Below are positions 8,001 through 15,993 of a stretch of 20,524 bases of DNA, piece by piece. Every line of letters starts with the position of its first letter. The stretch's first letter is position 1. This DNA comes from B4-G1 sp964393895. GTDB lineage: Bacteria; Chloroflexota; Anaerolineae; B4-G1. Where the stretch lies: NCBI GenBank assembly GCA_964393895.1, contig CAYMWP010000086.1, positions 1 to 20,524 on the forward strand. The letters are read 5' to 3'. A model generated the notes under the pieces. It saw only the letters and a list, made by a program, of their open reading frames with translations, did no database searches and was not told the origin of the DNA. A program made the position numbers and the translations under genes.

Positions 8001-9524
8001 TTAGCAAGCATTCGCTCTCCCTAGTCTGCGCCGGGCCATCCCGATAATCGTCCGGTAATTGTAGACGACCAATAGAACCAGGTACGGAACCCTGCCTCCC
8101 AGAGTACGCTGCATCAATCTCACTAAAAACTTTATCACCTGTGGATGATCTTTGCTCCATTCATTCCCGGCCATCCATCTGATCAACGATTTTGGGAAAA
8201 GGCTCACCTGAGTTAAATAGATCAAGTTGTTCACAAACGAGTCACTTGCGTAATCACCAGTTTCATCCTCAAATTTGGTATAGCCCATCTCTGACTCGGC
8301 AATCAAGCCTTGTTCTAGGGCCATGTTGGTAATCTCGTAATTGGGAAAAAATGTCAGAGAAAAGAGATTCAGGCGAAAAGGGCGACGCAAGTCCAGAAGC
8401 AGGCTCAGTGTATCGGACACGTCACTTTCCGTTTCAAGTGGATTGTTGAGAATCACGTCGAACTGGGGCAAGATACTCAGGTTACGACACATTTCGGCAA
8501 TTTGCACTATGCGCTCATGCTTGAAGGGGCGCCGAAAGATCTTTTGCGTGCGCGTGCTTCCACTTTGTATTCCGACGTTGATTGATAGCAGTCCCGCTCT
8601 ACGCAACCCGCGCAGATATTCCTCGTCACAAACGTGCACCGGGGTAGCCAGGCATAAAAAGGGTAGTCCGATCTCGGCCGTGTAACGCAACAAGAATTCT
8701 CGAGTCCATTCCTCATCGGCCAGAAAATCGTCGTCCTGGAAGTTTATCACGTCCACGCAATCCTTGACTATGTTTAGCTCGGTCAGGATATGCTCGATAC
8801 TACGCCGGCGTATGCGCGCCAAGCGGGGATGACGCTTGTGTAGGAACGAGTTTATGCAATAGGTACACGAGAAATTGCAGCCGCGTGAGGTTATGATGTT
8901 GTATTGCCTGACGCCATACTTTGTCATAGCCCCCATAGGTATACCATCGTACAGGCTGCACTCTCCCTTCTCAATCAGGAACTTGTTTCCACCCCCAGGC
9001 GCAAAGGAAGGCACATTGTCTAAATCTTGGATTGGTGGGCGAAACCCCCCTTCTATTACCCGAGAATCATCTCTGATCCACATCCCTTCGATGGCGACGG
9101 GCCACGTACCCTCTTCCACCGCCTCTAGCAAATCCAGCAGGGATTCCTCCCCCTCACTCAGACAGACGACGTCAGCATACTCGATGCACTCGTCAGGCAG
9201 GATCGTGGGGTGAGCTCCACCCCAAATTATCAGGGCATTAGGGAGCACCTCTCGCAAACGCTCCGTGAGTATCCGGGCAGTCTCGTGGTAAAAAGTTCGC
9301 ACGCTGATCCCGATAATCGCAGGAGACTTGTCAGCCACAGAGCTGACGAGGCAATCTATATCCCGTTCATTGACCTCCTGCGCCAAGCCAGTGTAGCGCC
9401 GCACAAAATACAACCAGCTCCGATAGCCATACTGCTCGACAAAAGCGGATAGCGAGCGAATTCCAACGGCAAACTCGTCACAAATCGAGATCAGAGCGAT
9501 CGTTGTTCTCTTTACTTTCATCAT
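8001..9524 (-). CDS. B12-binding-domain radical SAM protein
   Basis: 507 residues. The N-terminal part (about 1-145) is a cobalamin-binding-like Rossmann domain: IIGISVRTFYH, then IIWGGAHPTILP at 99-110 and the CLSEGEESLLDLLE stretch, which match the G-G-x-H-P-T...G-E-G-E pattern of B12/radical SAM proteins. No D-x-H-x-x-G base-off motif is present. The radical SAM core follows, with the 4Fe-4S motif C216-x3-C220-x2-C223 (SRGCNFSCTYC), then NFQDDDFLAD and GIQSGS. The last 90 residues include a hydrophobic, Arg-rich tail that could touch the membrane. Relatives include methylases, ring-forming enzymes and lipid-modifying enzymes (HpnR, BchE and hopanoid or lipid types), so the reaction cannot be named. 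It starts 33 bp after the GT-C-like gene and lies in a glycan/lipid block. Confidence 0.88.
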   Translation of the reverse strand: MMKVKRTTIALISICDEFAVGIRSLSAFVEQYGYRSWLYFVRRYTGLAQEVNERDIDCLVSSVADKSPAIIGISVRTFYHETARILTERLREVLPNALIIWGGAHPTILPDECIEYADVVCLSEGEESLLDLLEAVEEGTWPVAIEGMWIRDDSRVIEGGFRPPIQDLDNVPSFAPGGGNKFLIEKGECSLYDGIPMGAMTKYGVRQYNIITSRGCNFSCTYCINSFLHKRHPRLARIRRRSIEHILTELNIVKDCVDVINFQDDDFLADEEWTREFLLRYTAEIGLPFLCLATPVHVCDEEYLRGLRRAGLLSINVGIQSGSTRTQKIFRRPFKHERIVQIAEMCRNLSILPQFDVILNNPLETESDVSDTLSLLLDLRRPFRLNLFSLTFFPNYEITNMALEQGLIAESEMGYTKFEDETGDYASDSFVNNLIYLTQVSLFPKSLIRWMAGNEWSKDHPQVIKFLVRLMQRTLGGRVPYLVLLVVYNYRTIIGMARRRLGRANAC

Positions 9525-9557
9525 CCAGTCCGTAAGAGTTTCATTGCCGCCGCAAAT

Positions 9558-11978
9558 TCACCACATTACCTTGAACACCCATACCCTGTCTCGATGGTAG
9601 ACCATCTGATAACGCGCACTACGAAGCAACCCCTCAGGGTCCAGCACGTGTGGGCCGCCATAGTTCACCCGCCCCTGTTGCTGACCAACGTACACGTGTG
9701 TGATCCCGCGCTCTTTCAACATTGTCAACGTCGCTGAATCGTCTACCCCCGCCTCCTGTAATTGTTCAGTCAAGCTGTTTATCCACTCCCGGCATCCAGG
9801 CCATGGCTCTTGCTCCAGGTCATAGGTATAGGGTGGTACAGTGTTCGCTCGCTGTGCCAAAAGCGGCAGCCACCATCCCCCATCGGAGCCAACGATCACG
9901 CTCCCATCGTAGGCAAAGAACGAGTTGACCAGGAACCGACTCTCCCGCGAGATGTTCTCTTGGATCCATTCCATCGCTCTCGAATCAGGCCGAGTGACCA
10001 TAGAGTACTTTAACACGCGTGCGTCCCAAGAACGCACACGCGTTCCTCCTACGCCTACCCCGACTACAACGAGTGTCGCCGCTATGCCGAACCACCTCCA
10101 AAACCTAAATCGAGACGCCAATTGCCCCAACATGTCCCCCATCAGCACACCAGCCAGGATATAAGCTGCAATGAACAAAGCAAAGTTGGTGAGGGCACCA
10201 CTGCCAGGGAACCCAAGCCAGCCCGGATTGGCGACGAGCAAAAGCAAAAACCACCACAAGGACATCAGCAACGCGCCACGCCGACGCTGCCACAGCCCCA
10301 CTGCCACCGCCACTACCAGGGTTAACCACACGACTAGGGGCAAGTAGCGCGTAAAGTCTCCGATAGCGTTGTACTTGCGAGCAGCAAGTGATAGTTGTTC
10401 TGGCGCGATCGCCAGTTGTTGCCCCAGAGTGCCAAGTATCTTGCCCGTGAAAGCATGAGCAAACCACGGCAAAAATAACACTCCCGCCCCTACACCCACC
10501 CAGGTCACCCGAGTTAAAACCCGTCGCCAGGTCGCCCTACGCAGCGCAAGCAACATCCACGCCAGAACGAAAATGATATAAAATATCAACACCCGATAGT
10601 GTGTCAGCGCCAGCCCGCCCACCGCGAGCCAACTCAAGCCAATGAGCCGCCAATCTCGGCGGGAGGCCTCCAATGCCGACCACGTTAGCAACACCGCCGC
10701 TGGCAGGATAATCTGCCCGGCCAGTTGGGTGTAACGCCCCCAATTGACGTAGTACATCGGCATTGGCGAGAGCAAGCCCGCCACCAGCACCGCTACCACA
10801 CCGGCCCAGCGGTTTTCGCTCACCCGCAGCGCCAGTGGATAGAGCACCAGCACCGCCAGGCCGTTGAGAACCTGCGCCCCCCAGAGAACAACTTTCACCA
10901 TCTCCATCCCGGTCAGCCAATGCAGCGAGGCCATGGCGGCGTGGAAGCCAAAATGATAGGTAAAGGTCTGCAACTCTGCATACGGCTCCCACGAATCGAA
11001 CAATCCCCCGTTATCCACCAGCAACTGGGCGATCATCGTGTGCTGATAAGAATCGCCCCACATCGGAGCATCCAGTGTGCGTACCACCAGCAGACGCACG
11101 CCAAAGACCAACGCTATCACTATCACCAGCGCCAGATCGGGCCACAGTGAATCGGAACGCGCCCATTGTCGCAGCATCTCCCAGCCCTGCCGGAGCCGCC
11201 AAGAGCGGTAGCGCCAGAGCAACGCCGCCAAGCCGCCCAGGACAGGTATCCAGGCGTAAAGTGATCCCAGGTGCAGGCCCACCAGATCGGTCCACAGGAA
11301 CAAGAGCGGATACAGCGCCAGGCTCAGCCCAGTGGCAATTCCCAGCCCTTCGGCCCACGAGATTGACTTTCCACGCCACAGCCACGCCAGCAACGCCCAG
11401 CCCGGCACGACGTAAAGCAACCCCGCCACCGCCAGCAGACCCAACCCCTTCACCGCAGCCCCCCCCAGATCCACCAGTATCCAGCGGGGGTCGTAGATCA
11501 GCCGGAAAGCCATCTGAGCGTCCAGCGGCTCGTGGTCGCGGTAGAGCGCGCCATCCAGGTAAGCGTTGCCTGGCCCCGCGCCGACCTCGACCTGGCCTCC
11601 GTCGCGCATCTCCAAGAAAGCGTAAAAATATTCACCGTGAGAATCGCGCAGGGGCGAGAATGAAAAACGATAAAAGCCGGGTTCCGTCACCTGCGCCAGC
11701 GGCAACGTCGCTGTGACCAGGTCTTCTTCCGCCTGGGGCTCGGCTCGGAGACGAAGCTGGATCTCTCCCCGGTTGTTCTCTCCCGGTTCCAGCCACACCT
11801 CCACCCCATCGAGTCCCCCGTGACGAGCAACGAATGTTTGGCCCACCGGATGATCTGGCTCTAGCGTCACCTCGCTCCCTGGCTTGACGCGCCGCTGATC
11901 CTGATCTATAAAATCAGAGCAGCCGGTCAGCAATAGTGCCGTCAGCGCCAGGAAGAGCATTGCCCACCTGGACTTCAT
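9558..11978 (-). CDS. Polytopic GT-C-like membrane protein with lipoprotein-type N-terminus
   Basis: 806 residues from the ATG at 11978, which overlaps the upstream stop as ATGA. The N-terminus has a type II signal peptide (MKSRWAMLFLALTALLLTGC, Cys20), then an extracytoplasmic beta-rich domain (about 30-164; PVGQTFVARHGGLDGVEVWLEP), then about 12 transmembrane segments from about 171 on. The first large outward loop contains GDSYQH (D309, H313), the position where GT-C glycosyltransferases keep their catalytic acid, and WGRYTQL follows near 410. A soluble C-terminal domain of about 130 residues ends the protein. It would use a polyprenyl-phosphate sugar, such as the product of the adjacent GT2 enzyme, on the outer face. 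A 48-residue upstream extension is rejected because it is translated from the GT2 3' end. GT-C fold confidence is moderate. Confidence 0.82.
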   Translation of the reverse strand: MKSRWAMLFLALTALLLTGCSDFIDQDQRRVKPGSEVTLEPDHPVGQTFVARHGGLDGVEVWLEPGENNRGEIQLRLRAEPQAEEDLVTATLPLAQVTEPGFYRFSFSPLRDSHGEYFYAFLEMRDGGQVEVGAGPGNAYLDGALYRDHEPLDAQMAFRLIYDPRWILVDLGGAAVKGLGLLAVAGLLYVVPGWALLAWLWRGKSISWAEGLGIATGLSLALYPLLFLWTDLVGLHLGSLYAWIPVLGGLAALLWRYRSWRLRQGWEMLRQWARSDSLWPDLALVIVIALVFGVRLLVVRTLDAPMWGDSYQHTMIAQLLVDNGGLFDSWEPYAELQTFTYHFGFHAAMASLHWLTGMEMVKVVLWGAQVLNGLAVLVLYPLALRVSENRWAGVVAVLVAGLLSPMPMYYVNWGRYTQLAGQIILPAAVLLTWSALEASRRDWRLIGLSWLAVGGLALTHYRVLIFYIIFVLAWMLLALRRATWRRVLTRVTWVGVGAGVLFLPWFAHAFTGKILGTLGQQLAIAPEQLSLAARKYNAIGDFTRYLPLVVWLTLVVAVAVGLWQRRRGALLMSLWWFLLLLVANPGWLGFPGSGALTNFALFIAAYILAGVLMGDMLGQLASRFRFWRWFGIAATLVVVGVGVGGTRVRSWDARVLKYSMVTRPDSRAMEWIQENISRESRFLVNSFFAYDGSVIVGSDGGWWLPLLAQRANTVPPYTYDLEQEPWPGCREWINSLTEQLQEAGVDDSATLTMLKERGITHVYVGQQQGRVNYGGPHVLDPEGLLRSARYQMVYHRDRVWVFKVMW

Positions 11979-12967
11979 CGCCCCGCCTCCTGCTCCCCTG
12001 CTCCTCCGCCCCCCTGCTTCCCTGCTTCTCTGCTCAGCTCCATCCGCCGCACCCGATACAGCGTCTCCTCCAGCATCTTGCGGTTCAAGCGCACCAGGTC
12101 GGCGATCAGACCAATCAGGCAAACCTGGAAACCGACGATGGTCAGAATGGCCGCCAGGATGAGCGACTGCACCATGCCGGTTCCAAAGCCGGTCAGGAAA
12201 TAATAGATAAAACGCAAACCCAGCACCAAACCACTGGCGGTCAGCGCTCCCCCAATCATCGTGAATACCCTCATGGGACGGTACATGATGTAGAAACGGA
12301 CAATGGTCACGGCCGAGAGTATCAAAAAGGAGGGAACACTGCGTATCAGGCGCGATTGACGGACCTGCGGGTTGGTGCGTACCGGGACGTAGACGACGCT
12401 CATACGGCGCGCCCCGGCCTGAATTAGCGTCTCCAACGTGTAAGTATAGTCACTGAGTACCGTTAGACGGAGCGCGGCCTCGCGGGTAAAAGCTCGAAAG
12501 CCGCTGGTAGCGTCCGGGATAGAGATGCCGGCCGCCCGCTCCACCACCCAGCTTCCCCAGCTCTGCAACAATCGCTTGAGCGGCGAGAAATGGACCGACG
12601 CCCTAACATCCCGGTCGCCGACGACGATGTCGGCCCTCTCGTCCAGGATCGGCTGAACTAGATGCCCTATATCAGCGCCCTGGTATTGATTGTCGGCGTC
12701 AGTGTTGACGATGACGTCCGCGCCGGCCTGCAACGCCGCTTCCAACCCGACTACGAAGGCGAAGGCCAGCCCGCAGTTTTGCTTCAGGCGGACGACGTGG
12801 TGCACCCCCAGCTCCCGCGCCGCCTCCGCCGTGCGGTCTGTACTGCCGTCGTCCACCACCAGGTACTCGATCACGTCCACTCCCGGCAGCGCACGAGGCA
12901 GGTCGCGCACCGTCTGGGGGAGGGCGGTTTCCTCGTTGTAGCAGGGAATCTGGATGATGAGTTTCAT
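11975..12967 (-). CDS. GT2 glycosyltransferase, polyprenyl-phosphate sugar transferase type with two C-terminal TM helices
   Basis: 330 residues from the ATG at 12967 (MKLIIQIPCYNEE). The GT-A core has VVDDGSTD at 37-44 and the D-x-D in NTDADNQY (D90, D92). The C-terminal part holds two hydrophobic helices (near 237-262 and 267-295), the arrangement of DPM1/GtrB-like enzymes that load a sugar onto polyprenyl phosphate. An in-frame start 33 bases upstream is possible; GGCGAGAG precedes the chosen ATG. The last 18 residues (REAGKQGGGGAGEQEAGR) are low-complexity and are encoded by a degenerate octamer repeat, so the native C-terminus has probably been extended. Its 4-bp overlap with the GT-C-like gene suggests that the two act as donor-maker and transferase. 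Confidence 0.88.
   Translation of the reverse strand: MKLIIQIPCYNEETALPQTVRDLPRALPGVDVIEYLVVDDGSTDRTAEAARELGVHHVVRLKQNCGLAFAFVVGLEAALQAGADVIVNTDADNQYQGADIGHLVQPILDERADIVVGDRDVRASVHFSPLKRLLQSWGSWVVERAAGISIPDATSGFRAFTREAALRLTVLSDYTYTLETLIQAGARRMSVVYVPVRTNPQVRQSRLIRSVPSFLILSAVTIVRFYIMYRPMRVFTMIGGALTASGLVLGLRFIYYFLTGFGTGMVQSLILAAILTIVGFQVCLIGLIADLVRLNRKMLEETLYRVRRMELSREAGKQGGGGAGEQEAGR
11989..12036. repeat. Degenerate octamer repeat, consensus CCTGCTYC, six units
   Basis: Six consecutive 8-base units on the plus strand: CCTGCTCC, CCTGCTCC, TCCGCCCC, CCTGCTTC, CCTGCTTC, TCTGCTCA. They encode the Glu/Gly/Gln-rich tail of the GT2 protein on the minus strand and end just before the start of the next gene. 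Short purine/pyrimidine-biased tandem repeats of this kind are common at gene ends in some Chloroflexota and Cyanobacteria; here one has been absorbed into a reading frame. Confidence 0.65.
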
Positions 12968-13052
12968 CGGCAAGCTCTCGCCAGGTCTGGCGGACGACAT
13001 TCTATCACGCCCACAAGTTCATGTAGACAAAGTAGGTGTACGGGGACACGCG

Positions 13053-13447
13053 CTAAAAAGCGCCGAGCTGGCACTCCCAAATTCGAACCCCCAGCCTCTC
13101 GGCAGCGTTAGCCACGTGCAACTTGGGCATCTCGAACCGGGCCGCGATAGCCCAGGCGACGGCGCACGGCAGCCGCCCCAGGATCAGCCCCTCCTGGATG
13201 GCCCGCTCCAGTTCCGGCGCCACCGCCTCGGCCGGCGTCACGACGCTCTTTGGCTCGCCGTAACCGAACAATCCTAACTGACAGCGCGCGAGCCGCACAT
13301 TCAACTCGTCGGCGGCCTTTCCTACCTCTCGCGGTGATGTGCCCAGTTCCTCGGCGATGCGGAAAGCGGCCGCACAACGCAGCCCCCCTCTCCCACTCGC
13401 TCCTCGATGGCTGCTTTGATTCTATCGTCGTTCACACTGTTTTTCAC
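13053..13447 (-). pseudogene. Tandem-repeat helix-turn-helix-like protein, interrupted by a one-base frameshift
   Basis: From a GTG at 13447 (AGAGGTG just upstream) the frame runs 22 codons to a G6 run (plus-strand C6 at 13383-13388) and, left in frame, stops at 13322 (41 residues). Shifting by one base at the run restores an open frame to 13053, giving 131 residues. The restored protein consists of two homologous halves of about 50 residues: each has a cysteine near its start (C25, C95) and exactly 31 residues later a C-Q-L-G-x-F motif (C56, C126). Each half reads as two helices (FRIAEELGTSPREVGKAADEL; shorter equivalent AIAARFEMPKLHVANAAERL) resembling a helix-turn-helix. The homology of the two halves shows that the restored frame is the ancestral one. 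It may be a true pseudogene, an assembly indel, or a programmed frameshift. I do not know the family name. It lies between parB and the GT2 gene. Confidence 0.75.
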
Positions 13448-13486
13448 GAGCACCTCTTGTCACACGTTTGACGCTCGACGTTTCGT

Positions 13487-14347
13487 TCAATGTTCCAGAA
13501 CAATACGTTCGTATATGGCGTCCAATTCCTCTTCAGAGTAAAAATGGATCACGATGCGCCCCCCCTCACCCTGGCGCGTCAGTTTCACCTTTGTGCCCAG
13601 CGCCTCGCGGAAGCTGGCTTCCAGCGCCCGCGTCTCTGGAGACGGCGTGGAGGCGGGTCGCCGCTCCTTGCGCTCCTGGCCCAGCAAGCGCCGCACCAAT
13701 TCCTCCGCCTGCCGCACGTTCAGCCCTTGCTTCAGGACGGTCTTGAGCGCGGCTTCTTGAGCCTCGGCCTCTTCCAATCCCAACAGCGCGCGGGCGTGCC
13801 CCTCGCTGATCCTGTCCTCCAACAGCGATTCCTGAACAGCGCGGGCCGCTTTCAGCAAGCGCAGCGTGTTGGAGACCGCCACCCGGCTCTTGCCCACCCG
13901 CCGCGCCACCTGCTCCTGCGTCAGGCCGAACTCTTCCGTCAACTGCTGGTAGGCCATCGCCTCCTCCAGCGCATTCAGGTCGGAGCGCTGGACGTTCTCC
14001 ACCAGAGCCAGCTCCAACATCTCGCTGGGAGCCACATCCTTGACGATGACGGGCACCGTGGCCAATCCGGCCAGGCGCGCCGAGCGCCAGCGCCGCTCCC
14101 CGGCGACCAGTTGGTAGCCGTCGGGCGCCCTGGTGACGATCAGCGGTTGAATGATGCCGTGCTCCTCGATGGAAGCGGCCAGTTCCACCAGATCCTGATC
14201 GCGTATCGCCGCGCGTGGCTGGTGGGGGTTGGGCGTGATGGAGGCGAGAGGAACCTCGGTCAAGCCTTGCGACGCTGCCGGCCCCTCTTCGACGGCGGGG
14301 ATCAGCGCCCCTAATCCTTTGCCCAGTCCGCTTTTGCGTGGCGTCAT
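13487..14347 (-). CDS. parB: ParB/Spo0J-type chromosome partitioning protein
   Basis: 286 residues. The N-terminus GLGKGLGALIP (7-17) is the ParA-interacting box of Spo0J proteins. The CTPase/clamp domain has NPHQPR at 40-45, GERRWR at 83-88 and ENVQRSDLN at 117-125. The helix-turn-helix that contacts parS is about 142-164 (LTQEQVARRVGKSRVAVSNTLR). A linker and a C-terminal dimerisation domain (about 235-286) follow. ParB loads at parS, slides as a CTP-dependent clamp and is moved by ParA. The ATG overlaps the parA stop by 4 bp (ATGA), so the two are co-translated. No perfect parS (TGTTTCACGTGAAACA) is visible in the window. Confidence 0.97.
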   Translation of the reverse strand: MTPRKSGLGKGLGALIPAVEEGPAASQGLTEVPLASITPNPHQPRAAIRDQDLVELAASIEEHGIIQPLIVTRAPDGYQLVAGERRWRSARLAGLATVPVIVKDVAPSEMLELALVENVQRSDLNALEEAMAYQQLTEEFGLTQEQVARRVGKSRVAVSNTLRLLKAARAVQESLLEDRISEGHARALLGLEEAEAQEAALKTVLKQGLNVRQAEELVRRLLGQERKERRPASTPSPETRALEASFREALGTKVKLTRQGEGGRIVIHFYSEEELDAIYERIVLEH

Positions 14348-15141
14348 CTCTCACCTCGTGATTGACCATCGGCCAGCAGCAACTCCCGCGTCAACTCGGC
14401 GTAGGCCACAGCCCCGGCCGAACGGGGCGCGTAGTAAATGATAGGCTCGCCATAGCTGGGGGCCTCGCCCAGGCGCACGCTGCGGGGGATGATGGTGTTA
14501 AAGACTCGCCCCGGAAAGTGGCGCTGCACTTCCTCCACGACCTGCCGCGAGAGGGTGGTGCGAGCATCGTACATCGTCATCACCAGCCCTCGCAAGCGCA
14601 GGTCTGGGTTGAGCGCCCGGCGCACCAACTCGATCGCTCGCGATAGCTGCGAAAGCCCCTCCAGGGCCAGGTACTCGCACTGCACCGGGATGATGACGCC
14701 AGCGCCGCCGGCCGTCAGACCGTTCACCGTCAGAATGCCCAGGCTGGGGGGACAATCAATCAGCACGTAATCGTACCCTCCATCCACGCTCTGGCCCAAT
14801 CCCGCCAGCGACTGGCGCAAGCGGTATTCCCGTCGCGGAAGATTGACCAGTTCCACCGTCGCGCCGGCCAGGGCCGGCGAGGATGGAATCAAGTCGAGCC
14901 GTGTGTGGGCGGTGGGTCGTACGACCTGGGTCAGGGAAGCCTGATCTACCAGCAGGTCGTAAGTGGAGAGCGTCACCGCTTGCTTGTCCAGCCCCAGGGA
15001 GGAAGTGGCGTTGGCCTGGGGGTCAATGTCAACGATCAAGACGCGCTGCCCTCCGTGCGCCAGGCAGGCTCCCACGTTGACGGCCGTGGTGGTCTTTCCG
15101 ACCCCGCCTTTCTGGTTTGCCAGCGCGTAAATAATCGGCAT
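14344..15141 (-). CDS. parA: ParA/Soj-type partitioning ATPase
   Basis: 265 residues, the standard length of chromosomal Soj. The deviant Walker A motif is KGGVGKTT at 11-18 with the signature lysine K11, switch I DIDPQANAT contains D40, and Walker B is LIDCPPSLG at 127-135. There is no N-terminal DNA-binding extension, so it is the chromosomal type Ia-like short form rather than a plasmid regulator. GAGGT lies about nine bases before the ATG. It binds DNA non-specifically as an ATP dimer and its ATPase is triggered by the ParB N-terminus. It follows the kinase gene after 27 bp and overlaps parB. Confidence 0.97.
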   Translation of the reverse strand: MPIIYALANQKGGVGKTTTAVNVGACLAHGGQRVLIVDIDPQANATSSLGLDKQAVTLSTYDLLVDQASLTQVVRPTAHTRLDLIPSSPALAGATVELVNLPRREYRLRQSLAGLGQSVDGGYDYVLIDCPPSLGILTVNGLTAGGAGVIIPVQCEYLALEGLSQLSRAIELVRRALNPDLRLRGLVMTMYDARTTLSRQVVEEVQRHFPGRVFNTIIPRSVRLGEAPSYGEPIIYYAPRSAGAVAYAELTRELLLADGQSRGER

Positions 15142-15168
15142 ATCTCTTACCTCGAGAGGATTTGTGAT

Positions 15169-15993
15169 TTACCGCAAATCTCCAAATCTCAAATCGTCCA
15201 GAGTCGGCGTGCCGGCCAGCCCCGCCCGCGTCACCGAGTAGGCGGCGACGCGGTTGGCAAAGCGCGCGGATTGCCAGGGATCGCCGCTGAGCTGTAACTG
15301 CACGAAGAAAGCAGCGGCAAAGACGTCGCCCGCGCCAGTGGGGTCTACCTCGTCCGCGGCCACGGCCGGAAAATGACGAGACCGGCCGTCCGCGTACACC
15401 GTGCAACCCGCCGCCCCTCGCGTTACGACCAACACTTGCGTCTGAGCAGCGTATTGGGCTATCAACGACTCGTCCCCGGCCAAGTCCTCCTCGCTCAACA
15501 CCACGCCATCGGCGCGGGCGAGCCACAGCTCCGCTTCTTCCCACCGACAGCCACTCACGCGCCCGGCCCGATCCCAGCTCCGCATCCATCCTTGCGGGGT
15601 CACGCCCACGAAACTGTCCTCGAACGCGCCTGCCAACTCCGAGGCGCACTCGCGGGCCACCGGCCCCAGGTGGACAATCGTCGCCCGCCAGTCCGCCGGC
15701 ACCATCTCCGGCAGCAAGCTCTCTGCGACAGTGTGCAGCGCCTGCCGCCGGCCATTGGGAGTGTAGACGTTTTCAAACGTGGTCGTCGCAGCCGCCGGGT
15801 GGAGAGTGACCAGAATGCCATCCAGCGCCCGGCTCAAGTCGAGATCAGGGCTGGCGCTGGTGACGACGCCGACGCGACAACCCAGCGCCAGCGCGGTACG
15901 GGCGGCATAGGAGACCGTCCCACCAATCGCAAAAACGCCGCCCACCAAGTCGCGAGTCACGTGGCCTATGACCAGGTAATCCAACTCGACCAT
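15169..15993 (-). CDS. PfkB-family carbohydrate or nucleoside kinase
   Basis: 274 residues. The N-terminal glycine pair of the family is GG at 24-25 (FAIGGTVSYAA) and the C-terminal PfkB signature is DPTGAGDVFAAAFF at 217-230, whose D223 is the catalytic base and GAGD the anion hole. VLSEED (165-170) and TRGAAG (191-196) match the usual ATP-site strands. It is a short member, like fructokinase/ribokinase and nucleoside kinase relatives; the substrate cannot be told. Weak ribosome-binding site; a GTGAC-TTG-GTCAC inverted repeat lies immediately upstream of the ATG. It sits between jag and parA with 53- and 27-bp gaps and is probably in the same transcription unit. Confidence 0.88.
   Translation of the reverse strand: MVELDYLVIGHVTRDLVGGVFAIGGTVSYAARTALALGCRVGVVTSASPDLDLSRALDGILVTLHPAAATTTFENVYTPNGRRQALHTVAESLLPEMVPADWRATIVHLGPVARECASELAGAFEDSFVGVTPQGWMRSWDRAGRVSGCRWEEAELWLARADGVVLSEEDLAGDESLIAQYAAQTQVLVVTRGAAGCTVYADGRSRHFPAVAADEVDPTGAGDVFAAAFFVQLQLSGDPWQSARFANRVAAYSVTRAGLAGTPTLDDLRFGDLR

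Noticed and set aside
11979..12122. 48-residue N-terminal extension of the GT-C-like protein
   Set aside because: It is translated from the GT2 3' end and octamer repeat; the ATG at 11978 gives a proper signal peptide and an ATGA overlap.
13438..13452. Possible parS half-site (TTTTTCACGAGCA) near parB
   Set aside because: It matches only half of the TGTTTCACGTGAAACA palindrome and the other half is absent. Other CACGTG cores in the window (for example near 353, 9690, 16104) also lack the flanking bases.
13490..14314. Long plus-strand open frame opposite parB (274 codons)
   Set aside because: It mirrors parB in a GC-rich region, has no ribosome-binding site or recognisable motifs, and its composition is that of an antisense shadow.
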